Shown: in pieces, positions 7,039 through 14,971 of the stretch | Position numbering within the stretch: position 1 is the stretch's first letter | How the letters are laid out: each line of letters begins with the position of its first letter | Assembly: GCA_017625405.1 (NCBI GenBank) | Contig: JAGALB010000034.1 | Span: 1 to 48,042, forward strand | DNA from: Ruminiclostridium sp. | GTDB taxonomy: Bacteria; Bacillota; Clostridia; Oscillospirales; Ruminococcaceae | Length of the DNA stretch: 48,042 nt | Direction of reading: 5' to 3' | The notes under the pieces: model-generated | Seen by the model: only the letters and a program-made list of their open reading frames with translations | What the model was told of the DNA's origin: nothing | Databases searched by the model: none | Made by a program: the position numbers and the translations under genes

Positions 7039-9048
7039 ATGAACAATGCTGTATTCAACTCGGTAATTATTGTAACTGACCGTACTGTACTTGACGCACA
7101 GCTTCAGGAAACTATTTCAGGCTTCGACCATACTCTCGGAACAGTTGAAACTATCGGAGAGGGTAAAAACTCGAAAAATCTCCGTGATGCTATCAACAAT
7201 GGTTGTAGAATTATTGTTACAACGCTCCAGAAGTTCCCTGTAATTTATGAGGAAGTAGAAAGTACAGCAGGAAAGCATTTTGCTGTTATTGTCGATGAAG
7301 CTCATTCTTCACAGACAGGAACATCAGCAATAAAGCTGAAAACAGCACTTGCCGATACTGAAGCAGCGTTAAAGGAATACGCTGAAATTGAAGGTAAAGC
7401 TGAGGACGAGATTGACAAGCAGGACAAGCTTGTGCAGGAAATGCTCGCACACGGCAAACATAAGAATTTGTCATTCTTTGCATTTACTGCAACACCAAAG
7501 GAACAGACACTTGAAATGTTCGGTACAGAACACGAGGACGGCTCCTTCCATCCCTTCCACATCTATTCAATGAAACAGGCTATTGAAGAAGGCTTCATTA
7601 TGGATGTCCTTCAGAATTATATGACATATAATACCTGTTTCAAGATTGCAAAGACAATTCCTGATAACCCTGAAGTTCCAGCTTCAAGAGCAGCAAAGGT
7701 TATTCGCCGTTTTGAAGAACTGCACCCTTATAACATTGCACAGAAAGCTCAGATTATAGTTGAAACTTTCCTTTCAACTACTTCAAAGGCTATCGGCGGC
7801 AAGGGTAAAATGATGGTTGTTACAGCTTCAAGACTTGCGGCAGTAAGATATTATCACGAGGTCAAGAGATACATTCAGGAAAAGAAGTACGATAATATTG
7901 ATGTTCTTGTAGCTTTTTCAGGTGCTATTAACGACGGCGGGGATGAATATACAGAATCCAGACTTAATGTTCGTAAGGACGGCTCTCATATCTCTGAGGA
8001 ACAGACAAAAGCCGAATTCCACGACAATTTCAATGTACTTATCGTAGCTGAAAAGTATCAGACAGGATTTGACGAGCCTTTACTCCATACTATGATAGTT
8101 GATAAAAAGCTCCGTGGAGTAAAATGTGTCCAGACCCTTTCAAGACTTAATCGTATCTGCGAAAATAAGACAGATACCTATATTCTTGACTTTGTAAACA
8201 CAGCGGAAGATATTAAAAAGGCATTTCAGCCTTTCTACCAGGAAACATCACTTTCTCAGGAAGTTAATGTTGACCTGATATATCAGACACAGAAGGAGCT
8301 TCGTGGATACAAGCTCTATGATGATGCAAATATCAGCACTTTCTCAGATATTTATTATTCATCAAAGAAGCAGGACGATAAGATGATGGGCAAAATGACA
8401 TCTGCATTAAAGCCCGTTGCGGATAGATACAATGATTTGAGCAATGACGACAGGTATCAATTCCGCCGTTTACTTCGCTCCTACATCAAGTGGTACGGTT
8501 ATATTTCTCAGATATGCAGAATGTTTGATAAAGATATGCAAAGAGAATACACATTCTGTGCCTATCTTTTAAGACTTCTCCCGAATGAGTCTGTATCTAT
8601 GATAGATATTGAAAGTGCCTTAAAACTTGAATTCTACAAGTTGGAACAGACCTTTAAGGGCGGTATTGCACTTGATAATGCAACAGGTGTTTATGAGCCT
8701 TCAAAAGCAAAAGGAAAGGCAGTTCCTGAACAGAAAGAGCCTTTGGAAGAAGTTATTGATAAAATAAATCAGTTGTTTACTGGTAGTTTTAGTGAAGCAG
8801 ATAAGGTACTTCTTTATACGCTTCACGACAAGCTGAAGAATGACAAGAAGCTCGGAAAGATTGCAAAGTCCTCTGACCCACAGGTCTTTGTAGAAAGCAT
8901 TTTCCCGAAATCATTCGATACAGTAGCACAAGACAGCTATGTAGAGCAGACAGAAGCATTTACTTCACTTTTTGAAAACAAGAGCAAATATAATGCTGTT
9001 ATGGCTGCTCTTGCAGAAATGCTTTACAGAGAATTTAATAAAGAATAA
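7039..9048 (+). CDS. hsdR: Truncated HsdR (type I restriction motor subunit), lacking nuclease domain and P-loop
   Basis: The 669 residues match the HsdR motor and C-terminal region: SVIIVTDRTVLDAQL, VIVDEAHSSQTG (Walker B/DEAH), FAFTATPKEQT (motif III) and EKYQTGFDEPLLHTMIVDK, QTLSRLNR (motifs V-VI). A complete HsdR is about 1,000 residues. The N-terminal PD-(D/E)XK nuclease is absent. The Walker A sequence QHSAGSGKS is present in the DNA at 6964-6990, in this gene's frame, but lies upstream of the first usable start and inside the mazF frame; an in-frame stop at 6901-6903 closes the frame. The first ATG is 7039, in TGA-A-ATG coupling to the mazF remnant. Restriction activity should be lost. 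Downstream is a terminator. Confidence 0.88.
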   Translation: MNNAVFNSVIIVTDRTVLDAQLQETISGFDHTLGTVETIGEGKNSKNLRDAINNGCRIIVTTLQKFPVIYEEVESTAGKHFAVIVDEAHSSQTGTSAIKLKTALADTEAALKEYAEIEGKAEDEIDKQDKLVQEMLAHGKHKNLSFFAFTATPKEQTLEMFGTEHEDGSFHPFHIYSMKQAIEEGFIMDVLQNYMTYNTCFKIAKTIPDNPEVPASRAAKVIRRFEELHPYNIAQKAQIIVETFLSTTSKAIGGKGKMMVVTASRLAAVRYYHEVKRYIQEKKYDNIDVLVAFSGAINDGGDEYTESRLNVRKDGSHISEEQTKAEFHDNFNVLIVAEKYQTGFDEPLLHTMIVDKKLRGVKCVQTLSRLNRICENKTDTYILDFVNTAEDIKKAFQPFYQETSLSQEVNVDLIYQTQKELRGYKLYDDANISTFSDIYYSSKKQDDKMMGKMTSALKPVADRYNDLSNDDRYQFRRLLRSYIKWYGYISQICRMFDKDMQREYTFCAYLLRLLPNESVSMIDIESALKLEFYKLEQTFKGGIALDNATGVYEPSKAKGKAVPEQKEPLEEVIDKINQLFTGSFSEADKVLLYTLHDKLKNDKKLGKIAKSSDPQVFVESIFPKSFDTVAQDSYVEQTEAFTSLFENKSKYNAVMAALAEMLYREFNKE

Positions 9049-9053
9049 TGGAA

Positions 9054-9091
9054 AGAGCAGTATCGATTATGCGGTACTGCTCTGTTCTTTT
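9054..9091 (+). terminator. Intrinsic terminator after hsdR
   Basis: A 9-bp stem AGAGCAGTA/TACTGCTCT with a 12-base loop and a downstream T-rich run (TTCTTTT) lies 6 bp past the hsdR stop. The gap 9092-9599 has no credible gene. It holds a small hairpin (9249-9269, CACACGG/CCGTGTG) and the 17-bp direct repeats listed separately. Confidence 0.8.
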
Positions 9092-9410
9092 ATGCGGGGT
9101 TATCTAATACGCTTGAATAATTGCATTCAGAAACTACAAAAACGATAAATTTCATCATAACAATTTGGTGTCAGTGTTGTTGGTAGCACAACATCAAATA
9201 TTCATAATATATAAATACTAGACCAAATGAGATTAAATGAAAAATATACACACGGTTTACTTCCGTGTGCATGTCTACATAATCTGCTGTATTAAGTTTT
9301 ATAAGGTGTATGTGAATAACTTATGTATCACTATACATCAAATGTCAGGGCGTTTTCTATGATCCAATTAAATTGGGAAGGACACATGACTGCATCGTTG
9401 TTATAGCGTG

Positions 9411-9461
9411 TAAGTGAAAAGATTTAGTAAGTGTGAATATTTGGTAAGTGTGCTTGGACTC
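9411..9461 (+). repeat. Three iteron-like 17-bp direct repeats
   Basis: TAAGTG begins at 9411, 9428 and 9445, exactly 17 bp apart. The first two full 17-bp units match at 13 of 17 positions by eye; the third is less similar after its first eight bases. They lie about 100 bp before the -10-like TATAAT (9551-9556) upstream of a small gene. They could be protein-binding iterons of the element or an operator array. Confidence 0.5.
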
Positions 9462-9599
9462 GCATCAAATAAAATCGGTAAAAATTACGAATGTGCGAAT
9501 TGCAATTACAAATGGTGAGTTTCTATCCTTTCTATAGGACAGAAAGCGAGTATAATAGTAATCAAGGAAAACGAAACACAACCGGAAAGGACGAACATC

Positions 9600-9806
9600 A
9601 TGGGATTTTTTGATAACTTACTTAAGAACATTGCTTTACAGGGCTGCATCGAAGCCAGCAAGGACGAAAATGGAAAACCTGACCCTTATAAAGCGGCAGG
9701 CATGGCGGCGGGATTCGGACATTCTTCCTTCGAAGACCGTGCAATGTTAGGTGGAATGCTCGGAGCTCAGGGTGCATTTGACGACGATGATGACGATAAT
9801 TATTAA
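9600..9806 (+). CDS. Small hypothetical protein with acidic tail
   Basis: This is a 68-residue protein with an amphipathic start (MGFFDNLLKNIALQG), a glycine/alanine-rich middle (AAGMAAGFGHSS, LGGMLGAQG) and a C-terminal run of six aspartates. No family recognised. AAAGGACG lies 8-10 bp before the ATG, and TATAAT at 9551 with a weak -35 could drive it. It is followed after 45 bp by a small membrane protein, and both end at a shared terminator before the integrase. The very acidic tail is unlike neighbouring proteins and might mimic DNA or bind metal; that is speculation. Confidence 0.7.
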   Translation: MGFFDNLLKNIALQGCIEASKDENGKPDPYKAAGMAAGFGHSSFEDRAMLGGMLGAQGAFDDDDDDNY

Positions 9807-9851
9807 TGTCGGCCACTTGAAATAATCAACACAACAACGGAGGTACACACT

Positions 9852-10028
9852 ATGTTTTTATTTTGGTTATTATTAGCACTTGCGTTAGGCGTCGGTGAAC
9901 AGATTAAGCTTGAATATGATGCTTATAAATACAATAAATCAGGCGGATTCTACGCTCGTCATCCTGCGTTCAAGCCAGAACCCTGGGAACAGGAATGGAT
10001 TGATAATAATAAACACAAGTACAAATAA
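9852..10028 (+). CDS. Small single-pass membrane protein (58 aa), unknown function
   Basis: The protein starts MFLFWLLLALALGVGEQIK, one hydrophobic segment at residues 2-15, followed by a charged, aromatic C-terminus (YKYNKSGGFYARHP, WEQEWIDNNKHK). A strong ribosome site GGAGG sits 8 bp before the ATG, which supports translation despite the small size. It follows the 68-residue gene and precedes a strong terminator. No family recognised. Confidence 0.65.
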   Translation: MFLFWLLLALALGVGEQIKLEYDAYKYNKSGGFYARHPAFKPEPWEQEWIDNNKHKYK

Positions 10029-10048
10029 TTCCTCCTTTTCTATAAATA

Positions 10049-10088
10049 ACTGCTCTGTATGCTTAATGCGTACAGGGCGGTTGTTTTT
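10049..10088 (+). terminator. Intrinsic terminator between the small genes and the integrase
   Basis: A 14-bp stem with three G-U pairs (ACTGCTCTGTATGC with GCGTACAGGGCGGT), a 5-base loop and a run of Ts separate the upstream small genes from the integrase promoter. Confidence 0.85.
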
Positions 10089-10108
10089 AAAAAAATATCA
10101 CAGTCTGA

Positions 10109-10137
10109 TTGATTTTTCCGATAATCTGTAGTATAAT
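10109..10137 (+). promoter_or_regulatory. Promoter of the large serine integrase
   Basis: TTGATT (10109-10114), a 17-bp spacer and TATAAT (10132-10137) lie 30 bp before the proposed integrase start, giving a short leader. Confidence 0.8.
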
Positions 10138-10166
10138 AAAACAAACCCACAAAGGAGGTGTCCCGT

Positions 10167-11789
10167 CTGAAATTTGCTATCTACTCACGAAAATCGAAAT
10201 TCACAGGTAAGGGTGAATCCATCGACAATCAGATTGACGAGTGCCGAAGATACATAATGGCTCAGTATCCTGATACAAAAGAAAGCGAAATCTTCATTTA
10301 CGAAGATGAAGGCTATTCGGGTAAGAATACGAAACGCCCGCAGTTCCAGCAAATGATGGCTGAGGAGGAAAGGGAACCTTTCGATTTAATCGTTGTTTAC
10401 CGCCTTGACCGTATCAGCCGTAACATGACCGATTTCGACAGGCTTATGGAAACGCTCACAAATAAGGGGACTTCCTTTTATTCAACCAACGAGCGGTTTG
10501 ATACCGCTACAATTTCGGGCAAGCTGATGATGACAATTTCTGCAGCCTTCGCCCAGTTTGAACGTCAGATAATCGCCGAGCGTGTAAGGGACAACGTCTA
10601 TAAGCTTGCTAAAACAGGTCGTTGGCTTGGCGGCACTCCGCCACTGGGATTCTACTCCGAAAAGGTAGAGTTTGTTGACGATTCAGGTGAAGACCGCAAG
10701 TGCTACAAGCTTACCGAAAACGAAGAAGAAATCGAAATTGTACGTCTTATATATGCGAAATATCTCGAAACACACTCCATAACAAAAGTGGAAACATTCA
10801 TGCTTAACGGTGGCTATAAAACCCGTAAGGATGCCAATTTCCATGTATCCACACTGCGTTACATACTCACAAATCCCACCTACTGCACAGCGGATAAGGA
10901 GAGCCTTAATTACTTCCGCAGTAAGGATTGTGACATTGCAGATATCGATGAAAAATGCAATGGTGAGCGTGGGTTTATGGGGTATAAAAAAACGCTTACT
11001 CAGAACAATGACCGCCGTGAATCTACCAATATGTCTGAATGGACAATCGCTCTCGGAAAACACAAGGGAATAATCCCCAGTGCCGACTGGATTGAGGTTC
11101 AGAATATCATTGAAGGCAACGCCGAAAAGAAAGTAGGTTTCCGTCAGTCCCACAATTCAGTTGCGCTTCTTTCGGGTGTGCTTCGCTGTAAATGCGGAAG
11201 CTATATGCGCCCTAAATATTACAAGGCAAACAAGGACGGCGAAAAGCCTTTCACCTATATGTGCGAGCTTAAGGAAGCCAGCAAACGTCAGCAGTGTGAC
11301 TGTCAGAATGTCAACGGCAGAGTTGTTGACAAAATGGTTTGCGACGCACTTCTTGACTATGAAAATGACGGCAGTGTTTTTGCAAAATATGTGGGTGAAA
11401 TTGCCGACATAGGAAGCAAAAACGAAAACATAGCAAACCTTATCAAAACCCAGACAGCAACTATTGCAAAAAAGAAAAAGACCATTTCTGGTCTTTTACG
11501 AATGGCGGGAGATGACGACAATCTCACCGCTGAATATGTACGTGATGAAATAGCTCAGCTCCATAAGGAAATAGGAGAAGCCGAGAATGAAATCAAGCGT
11601 CTTGAACGTCTGAAAAAGAGCGGCGAAACTCTTTCGGAAGCTGTAAACAGCACCGGGGAAATGCTTAAAGCATTCAAGTCAGGCTTTGATAAAATGAGCG
11701 TTGAAAACAAGCGTGCATTTATACGCAAGTGCGTAAGCAAAGTCGAATGGGACGGAGAAAACATCAGCGTTTTTCTCCTGGATAGATGA
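10167..11789 (+). CDS. Large serine recombinase (element integrase), probable CTG start
   Basis: This protein of about 540 residues catalyses integration and excision of the element. Order of domains: resolvase domain with FAIYSRKS (catalytic Ser at residue 7), VVYRLDRISRN and FAQFERQIIAERV; recombinase domain (residues 160-290); zinc beta-ribbon with CKCG and later C-x-CDC pairs (about 345-385); a coiled coil (about 430-500). Homologues start MKFAIYSRKS. Here that Met is a CTG at 10167, with AAAGGAGG exactly 8 bp upstream. The only nearby standard start, GTG at 10158, overlaps the ribosome site and is unlikely. The stop is 54 bp before the resumed dpaB sequence, so the integrase sits at the element's right end. 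Confidence 0.93.
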   Translation: MKFAIYSRKSKFTGKGESIDNQIDECRRYIMAQYPDTKESEIFIYEDEGYSGKNTKRPQFQQMMAEEEREPFDLIVVYRLDRISRNMTDFDRLMETLTNKGTSFYSTNERFDTATISGKLMMTISAAFAQFERQIIAERVRDNVYKLAKTGRWLGGTPPLGFYSEKVEFVDDSGEDRKCYKLTENEEEIEIVRLIYAKYLETHSITKVETFMLNGGYKTRKDANFHVSTLRYILTNPTYCTADKESLNYFRSKDCDIADIDEKCNGERGFMGYKKTLTQNNDRRESTNMSEWTIALGKHKGIIPSADWIEVQNIIEGNAEKKVGFRQSHNSVALLSGVLRCKCGSYMRPKYYKANKDGEKPFTYMCELKEASKRQQCDCQNVNGRVVDKMVCDALLDYENDGSVFAKYVGEIADIGSKNENIANLIKTQTATIAKKKKTISGLLRMAGDDDNLTAEYVRDEIAQLHKEIGEAENEIKRLERLKKSGETLSEAVNSTGEMLKAFKSGFDKMSVENKRAFIRKCVSKVEWDGENISVFLLDR

Positions 11790-11835
11790 ATTAATCACAG
11801 CACGGGTCATCTATCCGCAATGTTTTCCTGTTTCT

Positions 11836-11857
11836 ACTGACCGCTACTCCTGTAACG
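11836..11857 (+). other. Attachment-site junction (attL/attR) within dpaB
   Basis: The dpaB-like translation becomes recognisable at TPVTMAVKSHL; reading back in the same frame it degrades after about ATPVT and hits a stop at 11792-11794. The crossover must lie near 11836-11850. The exact core cannot be set without the other junction or an empty site. Confidence 0.6.
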
Positions 11858-12109
11858 ATGGCAGTAAAAAGCCATCTGAGAGGCAACAGGCCTGTACTGC
11901 TTAACATTGCTACGAACGATGCTCTTGCAGGCTCGGCGAAAAACATTTCCATGCTGATGAACTACAAGAATTATTATTTTGTACCCATGGGGCAGGACGA
12001 TTTTGTGAAGAAGCCTGCTTCGCTTATCGGTGATTTCAGCCAGATTCCCATGGCGCTTATGTATGCTATGGAGAACAAGCAGATTCAGCCGTTTTTCTTC
12101 ACAGGTTAA
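11843..12109 (+). pseudogene. spoVFB: Dipicolinate synthase subunit B, C-terminal fragment (interrupted by the element)
   Basis: About 88 residues match the C-terminal part of SpoVFB/DpaB, the flavoprotein subunit needed to make the spore-core metabolite dipicolinic acid: TPVTMAVKSHLRGNRPVLL, NIATNDALAGSAKNI, YYFVPMGQDDFVKKPASL and a short tail. The whole protein is about 195-200 residues, so the first 110 or so are missing and should be at the element's other end. No ribosome site precedes the first ATG (11858), so this piece is probably silent unless the element excises. A strong bidirectional terminator follows directly. Excision by the neighbouring integrase would rebuild the gene. Confidence 0.87.
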
Positions 12110-12149
12110 AAAAATTCCGTTTTGGATAAATCCAAAACGGAATTTTTTA
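12105..12149. terminator. Bidirectional intrinsic terminator
   Basis: A perfect 15-bp stem (AATTCCGTTTTGGAT with its complement, 2-base loop) is flanked by A-runs on one side and T-runs on the other, so it ends transcription from both dpaB (plus) and the lipoprotein gene (minus). Confidence 0.92.
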
Positions 12150-12698
12150 TTTTCTTATAACGAAAGTACCGCCCCAGAGGACAAGCTCCTTGCGGTTTTC
12201 TTCGGTGATGCCGTCGTGAATATAAAGATTTATCAGCGGTCTTTCCGAAGTAATCATATGAAAGGCATTGGGTGCAATCCAGGTTACAGTTTCGGGTACG
12301 GTAAAAGCCTTTTTGGGACTTGGTAAATCCTTTGTTCCTTCGTCCTCGCACCATGACGGAACAGCATACAGCTTAGTCATATCCTTGCTGTAAAGTGCGC
12401 CGTTTTCTACGCAGAAAATTCCGTTTTCATCAGGAACATAAACAACCCATTCCGTTTCACGGAAGTATTCACCGATATTTTCATCGGTATAGTCTGCGGG
12501 GATATTCACATACACCCATTTATCCTCGTATGAAATCTCAACACCCTCAACCTGAAGAGAGGGTGTGGTGACAGCGGTTGTCTCCGTTGTTTCAATCGGG
12601 ACGGCGGTTGTCGTTTCCGATGTGGTTTCTGCTGTCTGTGTACAGCCTGTCACCAGAGAGATGCATAATACTAAAAACAGAGCTTTTATTCTTTTCAT
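12147..12698 (-). CDS. Putative lipoprotein with Thr-rich linker
   Basis: This 183-residue secreted lipoprotein has a signal peptide ending in the lipobox LVTGC (Cys19), a Thr/Glu-rich flexible linker (residues 20-48), and a folded C-terminal part containing KAFTVPETVTWIAPNAF, which resembles one BspA-type leucine-rich repeat. It starts in an ATGA overlap with the galE stop, so the two are co-transcribed and translationally coupled. No enzyme signature is visible; a role at the cell surface is inferred only from the signal. Its end overlaps the bidirectional terminator. Confidence 0.85.
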   Translation of the reverse strand: MKRIKALFLVLCISLVTGCTQTAETTSETTTAVPIETTETTAVTTPSLQVEGVEISYEDKWVYVNIPADYTDENIGEYFRETEWVVYVPDENGIFCVENGALYSKDMTKLYAVPSWCEDEGTKDLPSPKKAFTVPETVTWIAPNAFHMITSERPLINLYIHDGITEENRKELVLWGGTFVIRK

Positions 12699-13699
12699 TT
12701 TCCGTTGTTTGTCTTAATGTAATTCCATGCGTCACGGCACATTTCTTCAAGGGTATGTGTTGCCTTCCAGCCAAGCTCCTTCGCTGCCTTATCGGGCACG
12801 GAGTAGCATTCGGCAGCGTCGCCTGCACGTCTTTCTGCAATGGAATAGGGGATTTTAATGTTGTTTACACGCTGGAATGTTTCGATGATTTCAAGCACGG
12901 AATAGCCGTTGCCTGTGCCTAAGTTGTAGGGGATAGCGCCCTTCTTTTCACGGACACTCTTTACCGCCGCAAGGTGGCCGAGAGCTAAGTCAACAACGTG
13001 GATATAGTCACGGATGCAGGTGCCGTCGGCGGTGGGATAATCGTTGCCGAACACCTTCAGCTCAGCCTGCTTGCCTGTGCATACGTTGATGATGATAGGC
13101 ATGAGGTTGTTGGGGATTCCGTTGGGGTCTTCGCCGATTTTTCCGCTTGCATGTGCGCCGATAGGGTTGAAATATCGGAGAAGTGCAATGCTCCATTCGG
13201 GGTCGGAAGCACATAAGTCACGGCACATATCCTCAATCATCAGCTTTGTTCTGCCGTAGGGGTTGATAGCGGAGAGAGGGAAGGTTTCGTTTACGGGAAC
13301 AGTTTCGGGAATACCGTAAACAGTAGCAGAGGAACTGAAAATAAGCTTTTTACAGCCGTATTTCTTCATGCATTCAAGGAGTACAAAAGTACCTCCCAGG
13401 TTATTTTTGAAATACATGAGAGGTTCTCTAACGCTTTCGCCTACCGCCTTGTAGCCAGCGAAATGGATAACCGCTTCAATATCATTTTCAGCGAAGATTT
13501 TTTCCATATCCGCTTCACTGCACATATCTGCTTCGTAGAATTTAAAATCCTTGCCTGTGATTTCCTTTATAAGCTCAACGGCACGGGGCTTGGAGTTGTA
13601 GAAATTGTCCATTACCACGATTTCTTCACCTGCATTCAGAAGCTCGATACAGGTATGTGAGCCTATGTAGCCTGCGCCGCCTGTTACTAAAATAGCCAT
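12695..13699 (-). CDS. galE: UDP-glucose 4-epimerase
   Basis: This 334-residue cytosolic enzyme interconverts UDP-glucose and UDP-galactose for galactose use and surface polysaccharides. Visible motifs: the Rossmann NAD-binding GGAGYIGSH at residues 7-15, FSSSATVYG (catalytic Ser/Thr) around 123-131, and NPYGRTK (YxxxK) near 148-154, plus RYFNPIGAH and YNLGTGNGYSV. The length matches the family. I start at the ATG at 13699, preceded by AAAGGA; an upstream in-frame ATG (13765) adds a 22-residue extension outside the family fold. It has its own promoter and is followed by the coupled lipoprotein gene. Confidence 0.97.
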   Translation of the reverse strand: MAILVTGGAGYIGSHTCIELLNAGEEIVVMDNFYNSKPRAVELIKEITGKDFKFYEADMCSEADMEKIFAENDIEAVIHFAGYKAVGESVREPLMYFKNNLGGTFVLLECMKKYGCKKLIFSSSATVYGIPETVPVNETFPLSAINPYGRTKLMIEDMCRDLCASDPEWSIALLRYFNPIGAHASGKIGEDPNGIPNNLMPIIINVCTGKQAELKVFGNDYPTADGTCIRDYIHVVDLALGHLAAVKSVREKKGAIPYNLGTGNGYSVLEIIETFQRVNNIKIPYSIAERRAGDAAECYSVPDKAAKELGWKATHTLEEMCRDAWNYIKTNNGK

Positions 13700-13755
13700 A
13701 ATAATATTTTCCTTTCGTTGATTGTTTGTGACAGTGCGCTGTCTTTTACAGTTAC

Positions 13756-13784
13756 ATTGTAGCACCTGTTAAAGTATATTTCAA
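13756..13784 (-). promoter_or_regulatory. Promoter of galE
   Basis: On the minus strand TTGAAA (13779-13784), a 17-bp spacer and TACAAT (13756-13761) lie 57 bp before the galE start, just past the end of the araC-family gene. Confidence 0.75.
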
Positions 13785-13796
13785 TGAAAAATAATA

Positions 13797-14642
13797 TCAT
13801 TCATATGGACTTTTGTTGCAATTTCTGTATTCTGTCGGAGTAAATCCCGTGATTTTCCTGAATACTCTTGAGAAATACAGGTTGTCTTCATAACCCGAAG
13901 AGCGTGCTACTGCGGTTATGGACAGCTCTGTTTGCGTGAGAAGCGTTTTTGCCTGAGCAATACGATATGCGGTCAGGTAATCAACAGGCGTTGTATTAAG
14001 CTCGGATTTGAAAATACGGAAAAGGGTAGTGCGTGAAACATTTGCCGCAGCGGCAATATCCTCCACTGATACGGATACGGGGTAATTTGTTGCAACAAAA
14101 TCCTTTGCGACTTTTATTATGTGCCGCTTTTCGGATTCACGTGCAGGACGGGAGTTTTTCCGGTGAGAATGCTTCATCAGCATTGACAGCAGAATATACA
14201 GTCTGCCTGTGAGTGCGGTCGCTTCATAGCGTGTTGTGCCTGCGTTTGAAACAATATCCGTCATAGCATTTCTGATTTCCTCGCTGCAGCAGCGGATAAC
14301 GGGGCATTCAGGGGTAAAATCCGTTCTTTTCAGAAGACTCTCTGCATCTGTTCCCGTAAAGTTTACCCACAGGTATTCCCACGGGTCATTTTCGTTGGCG
14401 TAATATTCGATTTCGGTATAGGGGCGTATAAGGAACATATCCCCCGCACTGAGTTCAAAACTGCTGTCGGGGGTGTTGTATATGCCCTTGCCTGAAACGA
14501 CAAGATGAAGAACATATTGCTGGCGAATTCCCTTGCCCCAGCGCTGACCGCTGCTGCATTTTTCATGTCCCGAATAAGTGACGGACATGGAGATTCCTTC
14601 ATCTGAGTAGTTTTTTACGCTGTGTTTGAATACTTCGTTCAT
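13797..14642 (-). CDS. AraC-family transcriptional regulator
   Basis: This 281-residue regulator has an N-terminal cupin-like sensing half (LHLVVSGKGIYNTPDSSFELSAGDMFLIRPY, residues 45-80) and a C-terminal pair of AraC helix-turn-helix motifs (VSVEDIAAAANVSRTTLFRIFK, then LSITAVARSSGYEDNLYFSRVFRKITGFTPTEYR). The layout fits sugar-responsive activators. I chose the ATG at 14642 because it overlaps the stop of the preceding gene as ATGA; an ATG 15 bp upstream is also possible. It is the last gene of the fabD-led operon. Its target is unknown; the adjacent galE promoter is a natural candidate. Confidence 0.93.
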   Translation of the reverse strand: MNEVFKHSVKNYSDEGISMSVTYSGHEKCSSGQRWGKGIRQQYVLHLVVSGKGIYNTPDSSFELSAGDMFLIRPYTEIEYYANENDPWEYLWVNFTGTDAESLLKRTDFTPECPVIRCCSEEIRNAMTDIVSNAGTTRYEATALTGRLYILLSMLMKHSHRKNSRPARESEKRHIIKVAKDFVATNYPVSVSVEDIAAAANVSRTTLFRIFKSELNTTPVDYLTAYRIAQAKTLLTQTELSITAVARSSGYEDNLYFSRVFRKITGFTPTEYRNCNKSPYE

Positions 14643-14971
14643 TCCCAGTTCTTCCATACATCGGGACAGTACCCGACAGTAGCCTGTTTTCCGTTTCTTA
14701 CAATGGGAGTCTTATAGATCGAGGGTTTTTCAATGAGCTTTTCAGCCTTTGCGTTTTCTAAAAGATACTTTATTTCAAAATAGTCCTTGCTCTTTTCATC
14801 TAAGAGCTTGTCAAGTCCGCCCACAGCGGAAATAACGCTTTCCAGCTCACGCTTGCTGAGCCCTTTTTCAAGGATATTTACCGACTGGAATTTAATACCA
14901 CGCTCCTTGAAATAGCGTTCCGCCTTTTTGGTATCAAAGCATTTGCTTTTTCCGAAAATCTGAATATTCAT
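14639..14971 (-). CDS. ArsC/Spx-family thioredoxin-fold protein
   Basis: This 110-residue protein has the ArsC/Spx fold: IFGKSKCFDTKKAERYFKERG with a single Cys at residue 11 where true Spx has CxxC, a central charged helix, and a C-terminal KTPIVRNGKQATVGYCPDVWK. The family includes glutaredoxin-type arsenate reductases and redox regulators; the sequence does not decide between them. It overlaps fumA at its start (TGATG) and the araC-family gene at its end, so it is embedded in a housekeeping operon with no other arsenic genes. That makes an arsenic-specific role less likely. Confidence 0.8.
   Translation of the reverse strand: MNIQIFGKSKCFDTKKAERYFKERGIKFQSVNILEKGLSKRELESVISAVGGLDKLLDEKSKDYFEIKYLLENAKAEKLIEKPSIYKTPIVRNGKQATVGYCPDVWKNWE

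Larger units (their letters stand above)
1..11842. mobile_element. Right-hand part of an integrative element inserted in dpaB/spoVFB (partial)
   Basis: A large serine integrase gene ends at 11789. Reading in the same direction, the next coding sequence is the C-terminal third of dipicolinate synthase subunit B, with no N-terminal part in the window. This is the layout expected for an element integrated inside that gene. Cargo to the left is typically accessory: a small resolvase, restriction-modification remnants, a toxin remnant, an amidoligase/amidotransferase operon and a secreted ubiquitin-domain protein. Host-type housekeeping genes start right after the dpaB fragment. The left end and the dpaB N-terminus must lie beyond position 1, so its size is unknown and more than one element could be nested here. 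Confidence 0.7.

Noticed and set aside
9404-9465. Short CRISPR array
   Set aside because: The repeats are only about 6-13 bp conserved at a 17-bp pitch, with no spacers and no cas genes.
10158-10166. GTG start for the integrase
   Set aside because: It overlaps the AGGAGG ribosome site and lengthens the protein beyond the family's usual start.
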